DNA of 64,000 nucleotides from Lacipirellula limnantheis. GTDB lineage: Bacteria; Planctomycetota; Planctomycetia; Pirellulales; Lacipirellulaceae. The position numbers were made by a program, and so were the translations under genes. The notes beneath the pieces are model-generated. The model worked only from the letters and a program-made list of their open reading frames with translations. It did no database searches and was not told the origin of the DNA. Below are positions 26,175 to 35,748 of this stretch, one piece after another. The stretch spans positions 3,625,786-3,689,785 of the forward strand of contig NZ_CP036339.1 of the NCBI RefSeq assembly GCF_007746075.1. The letters are read 5' to 3'. Positions within the stretch are counted from its first letter, which is position 1; each line of letters begins with the position of its first letter.

Positions 26175-27236
26175 GTGAACGGAACGCAAGAAACTCAATC
26201 GGGCCGGGGCGTGGCGCGGGCAGCGTTTACGCTGGTGGAATTGCTCGTGGTGATCGCCATCATCGGCGTGCTGGTAGCTTTGCTGTTGCCTGCGGTCCAG
26301 GCGGCGAGAGAAGCGGCGCGGCGGATGAACTGCAGTAATAACCTCAAGAATCTGGCGTTGGCGACCCAAACGTACGAAGGAGCGAAGAAGCAGTTTCCAA
26401 TTAGCGTGCCGCCTGGAACGCAGCCTTGCGGCGGGGCGGAGCTGGCAAATTACGACACGGGGCAGATTGAGTACCTCGGTCCCAACGCGTGCGATCGGCT
26501 AGCGGCTCAAGGGGCCAGCGGCAAAGGATGGATCACCGAGCTGCTGCCGTACATGGAGCAACAAGGACTCTACAGCCAATTTGAGTCCAGCGGCGCGTTT
26601 ACGGGAACGTTCAACGTCGGGCAGGGACTGCTGCGCAACAACGATCAAGCCCGGGCGGCGCGGCAAACGCTGCTGTCGATCTTTTCGTGCCCGTCTGACC
26701 CCTCGTCAAAGTCGTTGTCGGATGGTCAGCGCGGTTTCGTTGGTCGCAAGGAATCGGTGGCGACGACGAACTATAAGGGGGTGATCGGCGACACGGTGAT
26801 TCTCATGGATAATCCACGCTGGAACGGCGACTGGGGCGCCATGCCCGACTGCCACGACCGAGTCGGTTGCACCGGCATTTTTTGGCGAAATTCGTACTTC
26901 ACCCCAGTAAAGCTAAAGACGGTCACCGACGGCACAAGCAATACGTTTCTTATTGGCGAAGCCGTGGTCGAACTGGACGCCCACTCGATGGCGTACTACT
27001 CCGATGGCGATTGGGCGAGCACGAGTCAGCAACTGAATTACGTTCCTCAAGACCCCTCGCCGCAGTGGGTGTACGACAACTGGTGGGAAGTTCGCGGCTT
27101 TCGCAGTCGACATCCCGGCGGCGCCCAATTCGCGATGGTCGATGGCTCCGTCCACTTCGTGAATGAAGGCGTTGATCATAAGCTCTATCGCGCCCTGTCG
27201 ACGCGCAACCGGGAAGAGACAGCTTCGCTGCAGTAA
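26175..27236 (+). CDS. DUF1559 prepilin-like protein
   Basis: A 353-residue protein. I prefer GTG 26175 because GGAGAAG stands 7 bases upstream; the in-frame ATG 26121 has no such site. The N-terminus carries a type IV prepilin signal, RAAFTLVELLVVIAIIGVLVALLLPAVQAAREAARRMNC in two adjoining stretches, with the Glu at +5 after Phe. The DUF1559 body and its closing block RHPGGAQFAMVDGSVHFVNEGVD are typical of the large planctomycete family. These proteins are probably processed by a prepilin peptidase and surface-located. It lies inside the glycan operon, between a GH16 gene and a lipoprotein gene, an arrangement that hints at a surface structure working with the hydrolases. Confidence 0.9.
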   Translation: MNGTQETQSGRGVARAAFTLVELLVVIAIIGVLVALLLPAVQAAREAARRMNCSNNLKNLALATQTYEGAKKQFPISVPPGTQPCGGAELANYDTGQIEYLGPNACDRLAAQGASGKGWITELLPYMEQQGLYSQFESSGAFTGTFNVGQGLLRNNDQARAARQTLLSIFSCPSDPSSKSLSDGQRGFVGRKESVATTNYKGVIGDTVILMDNPRWNGDWGAMPDCHDRVGCTGIFWRNSYFTPVKLKTVTDGTSNTFLIGEAVVELDAHSMAYYSDGDWASTSQQLNYVPQDPSPQWVYDNWWEVRGFRSRHPGGAQFAMVDGSVHFVNEGVDHKLYRALSTRNREETASLQ

Positions 27237-27277
27237 GTTAGAACTTAATGGAACGCACGGCGAATCGGCGCGCGACG

Positions 27278-27706
27278 ATGAAACGACGGCATTCTTGTCA
27301 CTGGAACTGGCGGGCCGCGGTGGGGCTAGCGGTCGCGCTGCTGGCGGGGTGCGGCGACTCGCAACCGACGCTGACGGGCGTCGTCACTCTCGACGGTGCA
27401 CCGCTGGCGAACGGCAATATCTCCTTTCTGCCGGCGGGTGAAGGCGCCGGCGCCTCGGCAAGCATCGGGCCCGACGGCGCTTACGACGTCCGCACAGGCA
27501 GCGTGCGGGGGTTGGCGCCGGGCGAATATGTCGTCACCGTGAGCGCCAATGGCCCGCCGATCACCAAACCGGGTTCTGATCTGCCGTTGCCGGGAAAGCT
27601 GCTAACCCCCAAGAAATACAGCACCATCCGAACGTCTGACCTCCGTGCCACGGTCCAGCCGGGTGAGAATACGTTGAACTTTGAGCTCACTAGCAATGCC
27701 AAGTAA
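27278..27706 (+). CDS. small lipoprotein with carboxypeptidase-regulatory-like domain
   Basis: A 142-residue protein. The signal region MKRRHSCHWNWRAAVGLAVALLAGCGD has a lipobox LAGC with the acylated Cys about residue 25. The mature part is a transthyretin-like beta-sandwich (LTGVVTLDGAPLANGNISFLPAGEG, GLAPGEYVVTVSA), a form that regularly follows DUF1559 genes in Planctomycetes. No enzyme motif. An in-frame ATG at 27248 is an alternative start. Likely role: membrane-anchored accessory of the DUF1559 protein; this is inference from the conserved pairing. Confidence 0.75.
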   Translation: MKRRHSCHWNWRAAVGLAVALLAGCGDSQPTLTGVVTLDGAPLANGNISFLPAGEGAGASASIGPDGAYDVRTGSVRGLAPGEYVVTVSANGPPITKPGSDLPLPGKLLTPKKYSTIRTSDLRATVQPGENTLNFELTSNAK

Positions 27707-27722
27707 TGCGATTTGGTCGCAA

Positions 27723-29354
27723 ATGAATTGTCGCCTCGTTGGTGCGCTCGCGGCGTGGCTGGGACTCGCATGCGCTGCCGTCGCCGCGACGCCAGGATAC
27801 ACGCAGATTTGGAACGACGAATTTGACGGCGCCACCCTCGATCAAGCGAAGTGGACCGCCGAAACCGTGCAGAATCCGCACAATAACGAAAAGCAAGCGT
27901 ACCTTCCCGAGCAGGTATCCGTGTCCGGCGGGAACATGGTCATCACCGCGACCAATCAGCCGTCAGGGAACAAGCTGTACCGCTCAGGCCGGGTGCACAG
28001 CGACTGGACGCATCAGTACGGGCGCTGGGAAGTTCGCGCCGACTTGCCGACATCCCGGGGGATGTGGCCAGCGATTTGGCTGCTGCCAGACACAACGCAG
28101 TACAACTGGCCGAGCCAGGGCGAGATCGACATCATGGAAAATCGCGGCAATCAGCCGCGGCTCACGAGCAGCGCCTATCACTACGGGACCACGAATCCGT
28201 ACAACCACCAATTCGTTTTCAGCGAGCAGACGACGGCTCGATTCGGCCAGCCAGTTAATTTCCACAATGGCTTTCACACATACGCCGTTGATTGGGATGA
28301 GACGAAGATTCGTTTCTACGTCGACGATGTGAATTACTACACGGTGTACGATGCCGACGTGGGCGGCTTCATTGGCAATCAAACGGCGCCGATGCAGATG
28401 ACGCTGAACACGGCAGTCGGCGGCGATTTTCTGGGTGCACAGCAACCTGACGCGACCACCGTTTGGCCGCAACAGTTTCTGATCGACTACGTGCGCGTGT
28501 TGGAAAGGAATGACGATCCACTCCGTCTGCGCAACGGCGGGTTCGAGGCCAATGAAGGCAGCTTGGCTGGTTGGACGGTATTCGGCAACAAGACGAACGT
28601 TAACAACGTGTCTGTCCACAATGAAGCGGTCGAGGATGGCGATGCTTCGCTAAAGCTGTTTGGTCAGTCGACCGGCGGCGCCAACTACAGCGGCGTTAGC
28701 CAAGGCATTTCGGTGCAGGGCGGCGATCAGGTGTCGGCCGCAGTCGACGCCTTCATTCGGTCGCAAGACTCGATCAGCGGGGCCGGCAACTCCGTCCAGC
28801 TAAAGATTGAGTTCTACAACGACTTTGGCGGCAAGTACGGAACGCCGGCAATGCTCGGCGAATTCGTCGAGACGATCGCCAACGGCTCGACGCCGAACAA
28901 TGTTTGGCAACCGCACGAACTGGCGGCGACCGCGCCTGCCGGCGCGGTCGAGGCGCGCGTGGCAATTGTGTTCACTCAAACCGGCAACGCGGCGGGGGCC
29001 GTTCATTTGGATAATCTCACGTTTCGCAACCTCAGTCTTCCCGATGTGGCGGACGCCAACGGCGATGGAACCGTCGACGGGGGCGATTTCCTCATCTGGC
29101 AGCGCAACACCGGCAAAGTCGACGCGACCGGTCCAGCCGAAGGCGATTTCAACTTCGACGGCGTCGTCGACCCGGCCGACCTCGACGTCTGGAAAGCTCA
29201 AAATGTCGCGCCGGCCGCTCCTGCCGATCAAGGCGCTTCGCTGCAAGTTCCCGAGCCCTCGGCCGCCATGCTGACCATTACGACGCTCGCGAGTCTCGCT
29301 CCCTGGCGCGGAATTCGTTCGACGGCGCTTGTTGTTGAATCGAGCATCGGATGA
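27723..29354 (+). CDS. GH16-family beta-glucanase (laminarinase-like) with dockerin-like repeats and atypical PEP tail
   Basis: A 543-residue exported enzyme; start ATG 27723 precedes the signal peptide MNCRLVGALAAWLGLACAAV. An in-frame ATG at 27696 overlapping the previous gene is possible. The GH16 domain (about 25-265) has WNDEFDG, GRWEVRADLPTSRGMWPAIWLLP and the catalytic GEIDIMEN with Glu134, Asp136 and Glu139; the bulged beta-strand form is typical of bacterial laminarinases. A beta-sandwich (about 270-440) and two dockerin-like loops (DANGDGTVDGGDFLIWQR, DFNFDGVVDPADLDVWKAQ) follow. The tail has VPEPSAAMLTITTLASLAPW, but about 14 residues continue beyond the arginines. Its stop overlaps the GH3 start by 4 bases, so the two are translationally coupled. 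Confidence 0.9.
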   Translation: MNCRLVGALAAWLGLACAAVAATPGYTQIWNDEFDGATLDQAKWTAETVQNPHNNEKQAYLPEQVSVSGGNMVITATNQPSGNKLYRSGRVHSDWTHQYGRWEVRADLPTSRGMWPAIWLLPDTTQYNWPSQGEIDIMENRGNQPRLTSSAYHYGTTNPYNHQFVFSEQTTARFGQPVNFHNGFHTYAVDWDETKIRFYVDDVNYYTVYDADVGGFIGNQTAPMQMTLNTAVGGDFLGAQQPDATTVWPQQFLIDYVRVLERNDDPLRLRNGGFEANEGSLAGWTVFGNKTNVNNVSVHNEAVEDGDASLKLFGQSTGGANYSGVSQGISVQGGDQVSAAVDAFIRSQDSISGAGNSVQLKIEFYNDFGGKYGTPAMLGEFVETIANGSTPNNVWQPHELAATAPAGAVEARVAIVFTQTGNAAGAVHLDNLTFRNLSLPDVADANGDGTVDGGDFLIWQRNTGKVDATGPAEGDFNFDGVVDPADLDVWKAQNVAPAAPADQGASLQVPEPSAAMLTITTLASLAPWRGIRSTALVVESSIG

Positions 29355-31819
29355 AGTCCATCGAATGGCGGCGGTCGTCGCTGTGCAGATTGTCGACGTG
29401 GGCGACCATTGCTGCGTGCGTGCTCATCGGCGCGGCCGATCTCATCGCAGCAGAGGCGGGGACGCACGTCGAATCGGCGGCCGCGCCGCGCGTCTCGCCC
29501 TTCAACGCCAATGCTGACGACCGCAACGCCGAAGCCGAGCGGTTGCTCGCTGCGATGACGTTAGAGGAAAAGATTGGCCAGATGTGCCAGGTTTGGCCGG
29601 AGACGGGCGAACTGACGCCAGCCATTCGGGATTCTGTGCGTAACGGCGAAATCGGGTCGCTCATCAACTGCGCGACTCCTGAGTTGATCGCCGAAGGCCA
29701 GCGCCTGGTCCGCGAGGAAAGCCGACTGGGCATTCCGTTGCTCATCGGCCGCGACGTCGTGCATGGGTATCGTACGGTGTTCCCGATTCCGCTGGGCCAA
29801 GCCGCCAGTTGGAATCCCGAACTAATCGAACAGGCTGCCGGCGTTGCCGCCGCGGAAGCTCGGTCGCAAGGAGTTAATTGGACGTTCGCTCCGATGGTCG
29901 ACGTGGCGCGCGATCCGCGTTGGGGCCGCGTCGCCGAAACGCTGGGAGAAGATCCGAGCCTCATTTGTTCGCTTGCCGCGGCCATGGTGCGAGGATTCCA
30001 ACAAGAACGCGATGGTCGCGTACACGGCCTCATCGCGTGCGCGAAACACTTCGCGGCGTACGGACTTGCCGAGGGTGGCCGCGACTACAATCGGGCGTCG
30101 CTCTCGATCGCTGATTTGCACAATATTCATCTGCCCCCATTTGCCGCTTCATTCAACGCCGGCTGTCGCACGGTGATGACGACGTTCAGCGAAGTCAACG
30201 GCGTGCCCGGTACGGCGCACGCCTATCTGCTGCGGAATGTGCTCAGCGATGGCTGGAAGTTTGGCGGAGTCGTGGTGAGCGACTGGAACTCGGTGATCGA
30301 AATGGTCACCCATGGTCATAGTTCGGACGAGTCTGACGCCGCCCGACAGGCCGTCAATGCTGGCGTCCACATGGAAATGGTGAGCACGGCGTTCCATACC
30401 CATCTTGCTCAGCTGGCGGGGCAGGGGGCCATCGAATTGTCCGTCATCGACGACGCGGTGAGACGCATCTTGCGCTTGAAACTCGACCTCGCGGCGACTG
30501 CGGAGAACGCGGCGACCGCTGAAAAGTCTGAATTACCGGGCGCCATTGCCACGAGCGAGTTGCTTCGCCCTCGGTCGCTCGAACTGGCTCGCCGCGTCGC
30601 TCGAGAAAGCGTGGTCTTGCTCAAGAACGCGGGAGATGTGCTCCCGCTGCAGCGTGAGCGATTACGGCGCGTCGCCGTGATCGGTCCTCTGGCCGATGCT
30701 TCGCTCAGCCAGCTCGGCTGCTGGGCTGTGGACGGGCGAGCCGCCGATTCCATCACGCCGCTGGCGGCGCTGCAGGATGCCCTGGGCGAATCCGTGGAGA
30801 TCACGCATGTTCGCGGCGCCGCCACAAGCTATGCAGAAGATACCGGGGAGATCGAATCGGCAAAACAAGCCGCCGCCGGCGCGGACGTGGCGCTGCTATT
30901 CGTCGGCGAGGACGCCGTTCTCAGCGGCGAAGCTCGCAGCCGATCGACGCTGGAACTACCAGGCGTGCAGCCGGAGCTTGTTCAGGCGGTCGCGGCAGCG
31001 GGCAAACCTGTCGTGCTGGTGGTCCTCGCCGGGCGGCCGCTGACAATTGGCGAGGAGTGCAACGCCGCCGACGCCGTACTCTACGCCTGGCATCCCGGTA
31101 CGATGGGCGGCCCGGCGATCGCAGACATTCTGCTCGGCGTAGCGAACCCGTGCGGTAAACTACCGGTGACCTTTCCAAAGCACGTTGGCCAGATCCCCCT
31201 CTACTACAGCCACAGCAATACGGGTCGACCAAGCCCGGCGGACTACCGTCCGCTCACCGCGTCGCAAGGACCTGACCTACCGGTCGACTTCCAATTCCGG
31301 TCGCACTATGTCGACGGCGATCCATTTCCCCTGTTCCCATTCGGGTATGGCCTGTCCTTCGCGCGCTACGAATACGATGGATTCGAACTCGGATCGAGTT
31401 CGATAAGTTCGCAGCAGAAGCTCGCCGTGCGGGCGCGCGTCACGAATGTCGGCTCGAGAGCCGGCGTTGAGGTCGTGCAGCTGTACGTTCGAGATCTGGC
31501 TGCGGCGCAGGTACGTCCAGTTCGTGAGTTGAAGGCGTTCCGTCGCGTCTACATACGGCCTGGCGAATCTCAGCGCGTGGAATTCGCACTAGCCGCCGAT
31601 GACCTGCGCTATTTCGACAACGAAGGGCGCCATGTGTTGGAGCCCGGCAAGTTCGCGGTGTGGATTGGCGGCGATTCGACGGCGACGCTCGGCGGGGAGT
31701 TCGAGTTGACCGGCGATGGTTCCGCCGAACAGCGGCCAGCTGCGGTGGCGCGATCGCCGCAGGACGACCTGCCGACGGCATTGCCGACCGAGGCGGGGGG
31801 AGCGGACGATGGCGCCTGA
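29351..31819 (+). CDS. GH3-family beta-glucosidase (BglX-like)
   Basis: An 822-residue periplasmic enzyme with a signal peptide (about 1-34). The GH3 N-terminal barrel is seen from LLAAMTLEEKIGQM to the nucleophile Asp311 in GGVVVSDWNSVIEM. KHFAAYG precedes it. The alpha/beta sandwich domain follows (ARRVARESVVLLKNAGDVLPL) and a fibronectin III-like domain ends the protein (LAVRARVTNVGSRAGVEVVQLYVRD). Expected reaction: removal of terminal beta-D-glucose from oligosaccharides released by the upstream GH16 enzymes. The ATG overlaps the GH16 stop (ATGA at 29351-29354). It is the last clear gene of the glycan run. Confidence 0.93.
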   Translation: MKSIEWRRSSLCRLSTWATIAACVLIGAADLIAAEAGTHVESAAAPRVSPFNANADDRNAEAERLLAAMTLEEKIGQMCQVWPETGELTPAIRDSVRNGEIGSLINCATPELIAEGQRLVREESRLGIPLLIGRDVVHGYRTVFPIPLGQAASWNPELIEQAAGVAAAEARSQGVNWTFAPMVDVARDPRWGRVAETLGEDPSLICSLAAAMVRGFQQERDGRVHGLIACAKHFAAYGLAEGGRDYNRASLSIADLHNIHLPPFAASFNAGCRTVMTTFSEVNGVPGTAHAYLLRNVLSDGWKFGGVVVSDWNSVIEMVTHGHSSDESDAARQAVNAGVHMEMVSTAFHTHLAQLAGQGAIELSVIDDAVRRILRLKLDLAATAENAATAEKSELPGAIATSELLRPRSLELARRVARESVVLLKNAGDVLPLQRERLRRVAVIGPLADASLSQLGCWAVDGRAADSITPLAALQDALGESVEITHVRGAATSYAEDTGEIESAKQAAAGADVALLFVGEDAVLSGEARSRSTLELPGVQPELVQAVAAAGKPVVLVVLAGRPLTIGEECNAADAVLYAWHPGTMGGPAIADILLGVANPCGKLPVTFPKHVGQIPLYYSHSNTGRPSPADYRPLTASQGPDLPVDFQFRSHYVDGDPFPLFPFGYGLSFARYEYDGFELGSSSISSQQKLAVRARVTNVGSRAGVEVVQLYVRDLAAAQVRPVRELKAFRRVYIRPGESQRVEFALAADDLRYFDNEGRHVLEPGKFAVWIGGDSTATLGGEFELTGDGSAEQRPAAVARSPQDDLPTALPTEAGGADDGA

Positions 31820-31989
31820 AGTAGCGCGGCATGCGTGCTAGCGACGCTGGCGGCGCCTAAAGTCGACAGCGGCGAAAGCCAGTTGGCATCGATAGCCGAT
31901 ACCAACGGTACGACCCTATCATCTTGGCTCGCCGCAGCGCACGACCCGCCGCTCGGCGTGCCCTCCGCCCAACCCCGCTGGGTGACAAT

Positions 31990-33117
31990 ATGTCTTGCGT
32001 TGTTTGCCGCCAGTTCGCCGCCGGCCTGTTCGCGCTCTCGTTCTGCACCGCCGCCGCCTGTTCGACCGCGGCCGCCGCGCCGAAGCAACAGCCAAAGTCC
32101 GCGATGCAGCGCAGCGCCAGCACTTTTGTGCCCGGCAGCGGCACGGCGATCGACTACGTCGGCGACGACTTTGAGGAAGCCGGCTGGTCGTACGTGCATA
32201 AGCATCCGAAAAGCTCCCGCGAGCAAGACGAGCAGGTTCGGTATCCGATGAGCGAATCGTCCAATGACCGCTGGCACGAAGGCCCCGAGCGCGGCGAGCC
32301 GGATCAAATCGAAGTGATCAAGCTTCCGGAACCGGGACTGCCTGGCAGCGAACACGGGTTGCTGCTGCGGACGCTCAACTCCTACATTCCGGGACGCAAC
32401 ATTCGCGAGGTGCATCAGGACGACCTGATCGCCAATTGCGTTGCTCGGCTGAACGGCGGCGTGCCCGTCTCTGAGCGTCCCAGCTGCGTGACGCGCGTTT
32501 ATTTGCCGCCGGCGGAGCAATGGGAACGCCGCTCCGGCCCTCACTTCGGATTCCGGGCGAGCGCGTCGACCATGACGACCGGGAAAACGAAGGGACTGTT
32601 CAGTCTCTCGCGTGAGGACGAAGTTGAGCCCTATTGGCCCGGCATGTGGATCCATTTCCGCACCGCCGGCACGCGCGGCGCCGAGAAAGACTCGGCGTAC
32701 ATCGCCGTCCGCAGCAACCGGATGGGCCACGATTTTCCCGCCAAAGAAATCAATGAGTTCGGGTGGTGGACGCTCGGCATGTCGTTTTCGCCCGACGGGA
32801 TGATTCACTACTATGCGAGCCCTGGCGTCGACGACTTAACCGATGCGGATTATATGACCTCGCAGTGCCCGTATAATTTTCAGGCTCGGCAGTTTCGGAC
32901 ATACTTCTTTGACGTCTGCAATCGAAGCGACGGCAAGACGTGGTCGACGCCGTTTGTGATTGACGACCCGAAGCTCTACGTCGTCAATCCGACGCGGATC
33001 AACGCGATTGTTGCGCGGAAAGAGCAACAGGCCGAGCAAATGGCGCAGCGGCGGGCCGCCGCGGCGGAACGAGCGGCGATGAAGCGGACCACGTCGCGCC
33101 CAACGCGGACGCGATAG
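31990..33117 (+). CDS. exported protein of unknown function
   Basis: A 375-residue protein starting at ATG 31990 with a cysteine-containing signal region (MSCVVCRQFAAGLFALSFCTAAACSTAAAA). The body is beta-rich with DYVGDDFEEAGWSYVHKHPKSS, GLLLRTLNSYIPGR and FGWWTLGMSFSPDGMIHYYASPGVDDL, which reads like a jelly-roll/concanavalin-type domain of planctomycete hypothetical proteins. The C-terminal about 45 residues form a basic Ala/Arg-rich helix. The 170-base gap after the GH3 gene leaves open whether it belongs to the glycan operon. Function not recognised. Confidence 0.7.
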   Translation: MSCVVCRQFAAGLFALSFCTAAACSTAAAAPKQQPKSAMQRSASTFVPGSGTAIDYVGDDFEEAGWSYVHKHPKSSREQDEQVRYPMSESSNDRWHEGPERGEPDQIEVIKLPEPGLPGSEHGLLLRTLNSYIPGRNIREVHQDDLIANCVARLNGGVPVSERPSCVTRVYLPPAEQWERRSGPHFGFRASASTMTTGKTKGLFSLSREDEVEPYWPGMWIHFRTAGTRGAEKDSAYIAVRSNRMGHDFPAKEINEFGWWTLGMSFSPDGMIHYYASPGVDDLTDADYMTSQCPYNFQARQFRTYFFDVCNRSDGKTWSTPFVIDDPKLYVVNPTRINAIVARKEQQAEQMAQRRAAAAERAAMKRTTSRPTRTR

Positions 33118-33243
33118 ACCGGAATCGGCGCCAGATGCCGCCGACAACTGCTCGCCGGTCGGCATTAGCATGCGACGGAATTCAGCTATGCCGCGCAATG
33201 CGCAGAAGTGATCGCGCCCTCCGGGCGGCAATCAACTCGGCGG

Positions 33244-34794
33244 TTAGAAGTTCACTTTGTACTTCTCGGTGAGATTCTTGCGCACTGTCTCGGTGTTCTT
33301 TTGCAGCTCGGCTAGCGTTGATTGCGCTTCCTGACGCATCTTGTCGACGGCTGCGGAGTCCTTTTGCAGCGCCTGGTTGTATGCGTTGTTGTCGTAGGTG
33401 GCACTGTAATATGGGGCGTACTGCCGCATAAAATAGCCGCCGTAGTTCACCGTATTGAACGTGGGAACATAGGCCTCCTGATAGGTCACTGGTTGCTCGG
33501 GCTGTTGCATCGTGGCGAGCTTGTCTTCAATGCCGTAGGCCTGGTCGACCACATAGCGGAACGTCTGCGACGTGTACGCGCCGAACTTAACCAGATCAGG
33601 GTCGACGTTGCGCTTCGGCAAATTGTCGATTCGACGAGCAAAATTCTCCAGCCAGAGCGCAGCCTGCTGGATCGAATCGGCCCGGTTGAGATTCTTGGAA
33701 TCTTCGATGTACTTGTCGACGGCCTTGAAGTAGTGGAGCGACGCCTTTGCGGCGAGTTGCTCCTCGGTCAACGGCGGCGCTTTTGTCGCAGGGGGGGCGG
33801 GCGGCGTCTTGGCGGTCAGCGTCGCGTCGTCGTTGCCGACTACCGACGCATCGATCGAGAGCAAGCTGAAGACCCGGCGCAGCCCCGACGCAGTTAATTC
33901 CCCCTCCAGCGAGAGGCTTTTGCCCTGGGCCTGGGCTTTCCAGTCATTGAACTCCGGGAGCATGGCGCCGGCGCCGCCGACGATCGCCAAGACGAGTTGT
34001 TTGGCTACTGGAGCGAGCGACGACGCATCGTCGGCAAAATCGAACTGCAATTTGCCATTGAGCTTGTCATTGACCACGACGCCGAATTTTACGCCTTGCA
34101 GACCGGCAAAGAGCTTTGCGGTTGCGGCCTGATCCAGCGGATCGAGCAGCTTCGAGGCAGCCACTTGAGAACGGATGGCATCTGTCCGCAGCGCGCCTGC
34201 GAGATCGACGGCGAGGATCATTTGGGTCCCCGCGGTGTCGGCGTAGCTGACAGACTGTTCCAGGTAAGCCGAGAGGGGCACCTCGGCCTTGTCGGTGGCA
34301 GCGGCAATCCAGCGGGTTGCTTCCTGGCGGTTGGCCTCGGTCAGCAGGCCGAAGATTTTCGGCGCAAACTTGACGATGCAGATGTCGGGCGGCAGCCAGA
34401 CGGCCGGAACGCTGCCGATATCGTCGACAAGGCCATGATGGCGCGCGGCGACTTGTTGCACCGTCGGATCGACCGACAGCGTCATGACCGCCGCTTCCCA
34501 CTGCGGGCGAAGCGAGGCGATGTCCAGTTCCGCCGCGAGCACCGCCCGCTCTGTTCCCGGCGGCAGCATGAGCGGCGATGACTCGGCCGAGTCGGCGAAC
34601 TTGGCCCGCCAGTCTTCTTTTTTGCCCAATGGGCTGTCGTACAGCGAAGCGGCGTTGACGACGATGGCGGCGTTGGCGTTGGCGGGCAATCTTCGGCTAA
34701 GTTGCACGAACGTTTGCGCCTGAGCAAGTTCAACCGCCGGCGATAGCGAGGCGAGAGTGAGGAGCAAGGCGAGGCGGCGCGAAAAGATCATCAA
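33244..34794 (-). CDS. exported protein of unknown function (planctomycete family)
   Basis: A 516-residue protein with a signal peptide ending near AQAQ. It contains RRLPANANAAIVVNAASLYDSP near the start, a pattern seen in planctomycete proteins that often have several paralogues. Residues 330-360 are Ala/Pro-rich. The C-terminal third is helical with a Tyr/Asn-rich patch (GGYFMRQYAPYYSATYDNNAYNQAL) and ends in a predicted coiled coil (about 480-512). No catalytic motif is seen. The gene is monocistronic and convergent with the preceding gene. It shares the ANAAIVVNA-type opening idea with no other protein in the window. Confidence 0.7.
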   Translation of the reverse strand: MMIFSRRLALLLTLASLSPAVELAQAQTFVQLSRRLPANANAAIVVNAASLYDSPLGKKEDWRAKFADSAESSPLMLPPGTERAVLAAELDIASLRPQWEAAVMTLSVDPTVQQVAARHHGLVDDIGSVPAVWLPPDICIVKFAPKIFGLLTEANRQEATRWIAAATDKAEVPLSAYLEQSVSYADTAGTQMILAVDLAGALRTDAIRSQVAASKLLDPLDQAATAKLFAGLQGVKFGVVVNDKLNGKLQFDFADDASSLAPVAKQLVLAIVGGAGAMLPEFNDWKAQAQGKSLSLEGELTASGLRRVFSLLSIDASVVGNDDATLTAKTPPAPPATKAPPLTEEQLAAKASLHYFKAVDKYIEDSKNLNRADSIQQAALWLENFARRIDNLPKRNVDPDLVKFGAYTSQTFRYVVDQAYGIEDKLATMQQPEQPVTYQEAYVPTFNTVNYGGYFMRQYAPYYSATYDNNAYNQALQKDSAAVDKMRQEAQSTLAELQKNTETVRKNLTEKYKVNF

Positions 34795-34974
34795 ACTGTT
34801 CTCCGGATGCCTCGCGAAAGGCGTCGTGTGAGTGAATCAAGCTGTAGGACTATCGTAGCGTATTTTGGAGCCCAATCCGCCGCGGGATCGTCGCGGCGCC
34901 GGCCGGTGCACACCTTCTAGCACTACGTTTGTCCCGGTGGCGAGGCCGCTGCGACGGCGAGGCCGTTTAACGCT

Positions 34975-35748
34975 CTAATCTGCGGAGTCTTCCGGGACGT
35001 CGCCCATGCTTTCCTCGCATGGGTATGGGGCCGGCTCGCTACGGAGCTCGCTGATCGCGTTATGGGCGGCCCGTTGTTCCGACTCTTTCTTGCTCTTGCC
35101 CCAGGCGGCGGTGAAGCGGCGGGAGCCGATCTGCGCGGAGACTTTGAAACACTTGCTGTGATCCGGGCCTTTTTCGTCGAGCATCACATAATTTGGCGTC
35201 ACGCCGAATTCGCGCTGGGCGAGTTGCTGCAAAAGCGACTTGAAGTTGCCGCCAAATTCGCACGAGACGGCGGCTTCGATCTCGCCATCGACATACCGCA
35301 GGATGAACTGCTCCGCTGCTGACATTCCCCCGTCAAGGTAAATCGCGGCAATGAGCGACTCGAACGCGGCGGCGAGCACGGAACGCGGGACCGTCGGATC
35401 GGCTGCCATTCCTTTGCCGAGAATGAGATGCTGTTCGAGGCCGATCGCCTCGCTCATCCGAGCGCAGGTATCGCGGCTAACGACGACCGACTTAATCTTG
35501 GTGAGCTCGCCTTCGGAATACTCCGGGTACTGCTGAAACAGTCGCTCGCACACGACCATCCCCAGAATGGCGTCGCCGAAGAACTCCATCCGCTCATTGG
35601 AGGAGAGCCGATGCTGCACGCCCGAGGCGTGGGTGAGTGCGCCTTCCAACAGCTGTAGCTCGCGAAACGCGTAGCCGATTTGCTGTTGGCATAGTTCGAG
35701 ATCGCCGCGGCGCAGATCGCTGGCGTCTGACACAATATTTGTACTCAT
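34975..35748 (-). CDS. rnc: ribonuclease III
   Basis: A 257-residue enzyme for dsRNA processing (rRNA precursors and structured mRNAs). The RNase III signature NERMEFFGDA is at residues 51-60, and the second metal-site block AAAFESLIAAIYLDGG follows. A C-terminal dsRNA-binding domain spans about 165-238 (LLQQLAQREFGVTPNYVMLDEKGPDHSKCFKV, then GKSKKESEQRAAHNAI). A 20-residue acidic tail is extra compared with most homologues. A hairpin about 40 bases upstream of the start (35789-35804) could be a leader structure. Confidence 0.97.
   Translation of the reverse strand: MSTNIVSDASDLRRGDLELCQQQIGYAFRELQLLEGALTHASGVQHRLSSNERMEFFGDAILGMVVCERLFQQYPEYSEGELTKIKSVVVSRDTCARMSEAIGLEQHLILGKGMAADPTVPRSVLAAAFESLIAAIYLDGGMSAAEQFILRYVDGEIEAAVSCEFGGNFKSLLQQLAQREFGVTPNYVMLDEKGPDHSKCFKVSAQIGSRRFTAAWGKSKKESEQRAAHNAISELRSEPAPYPCEESMGDVPEDSAD

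Noticed and set aside
22029..31819. Classical SusC/SusD polysaccharide utilisation locus
   Set aside because: No TonB-dependent SusC-like or SusD-like lipoprotein gene is present; the lipoprotein at 27278 is far too small and of another fold.
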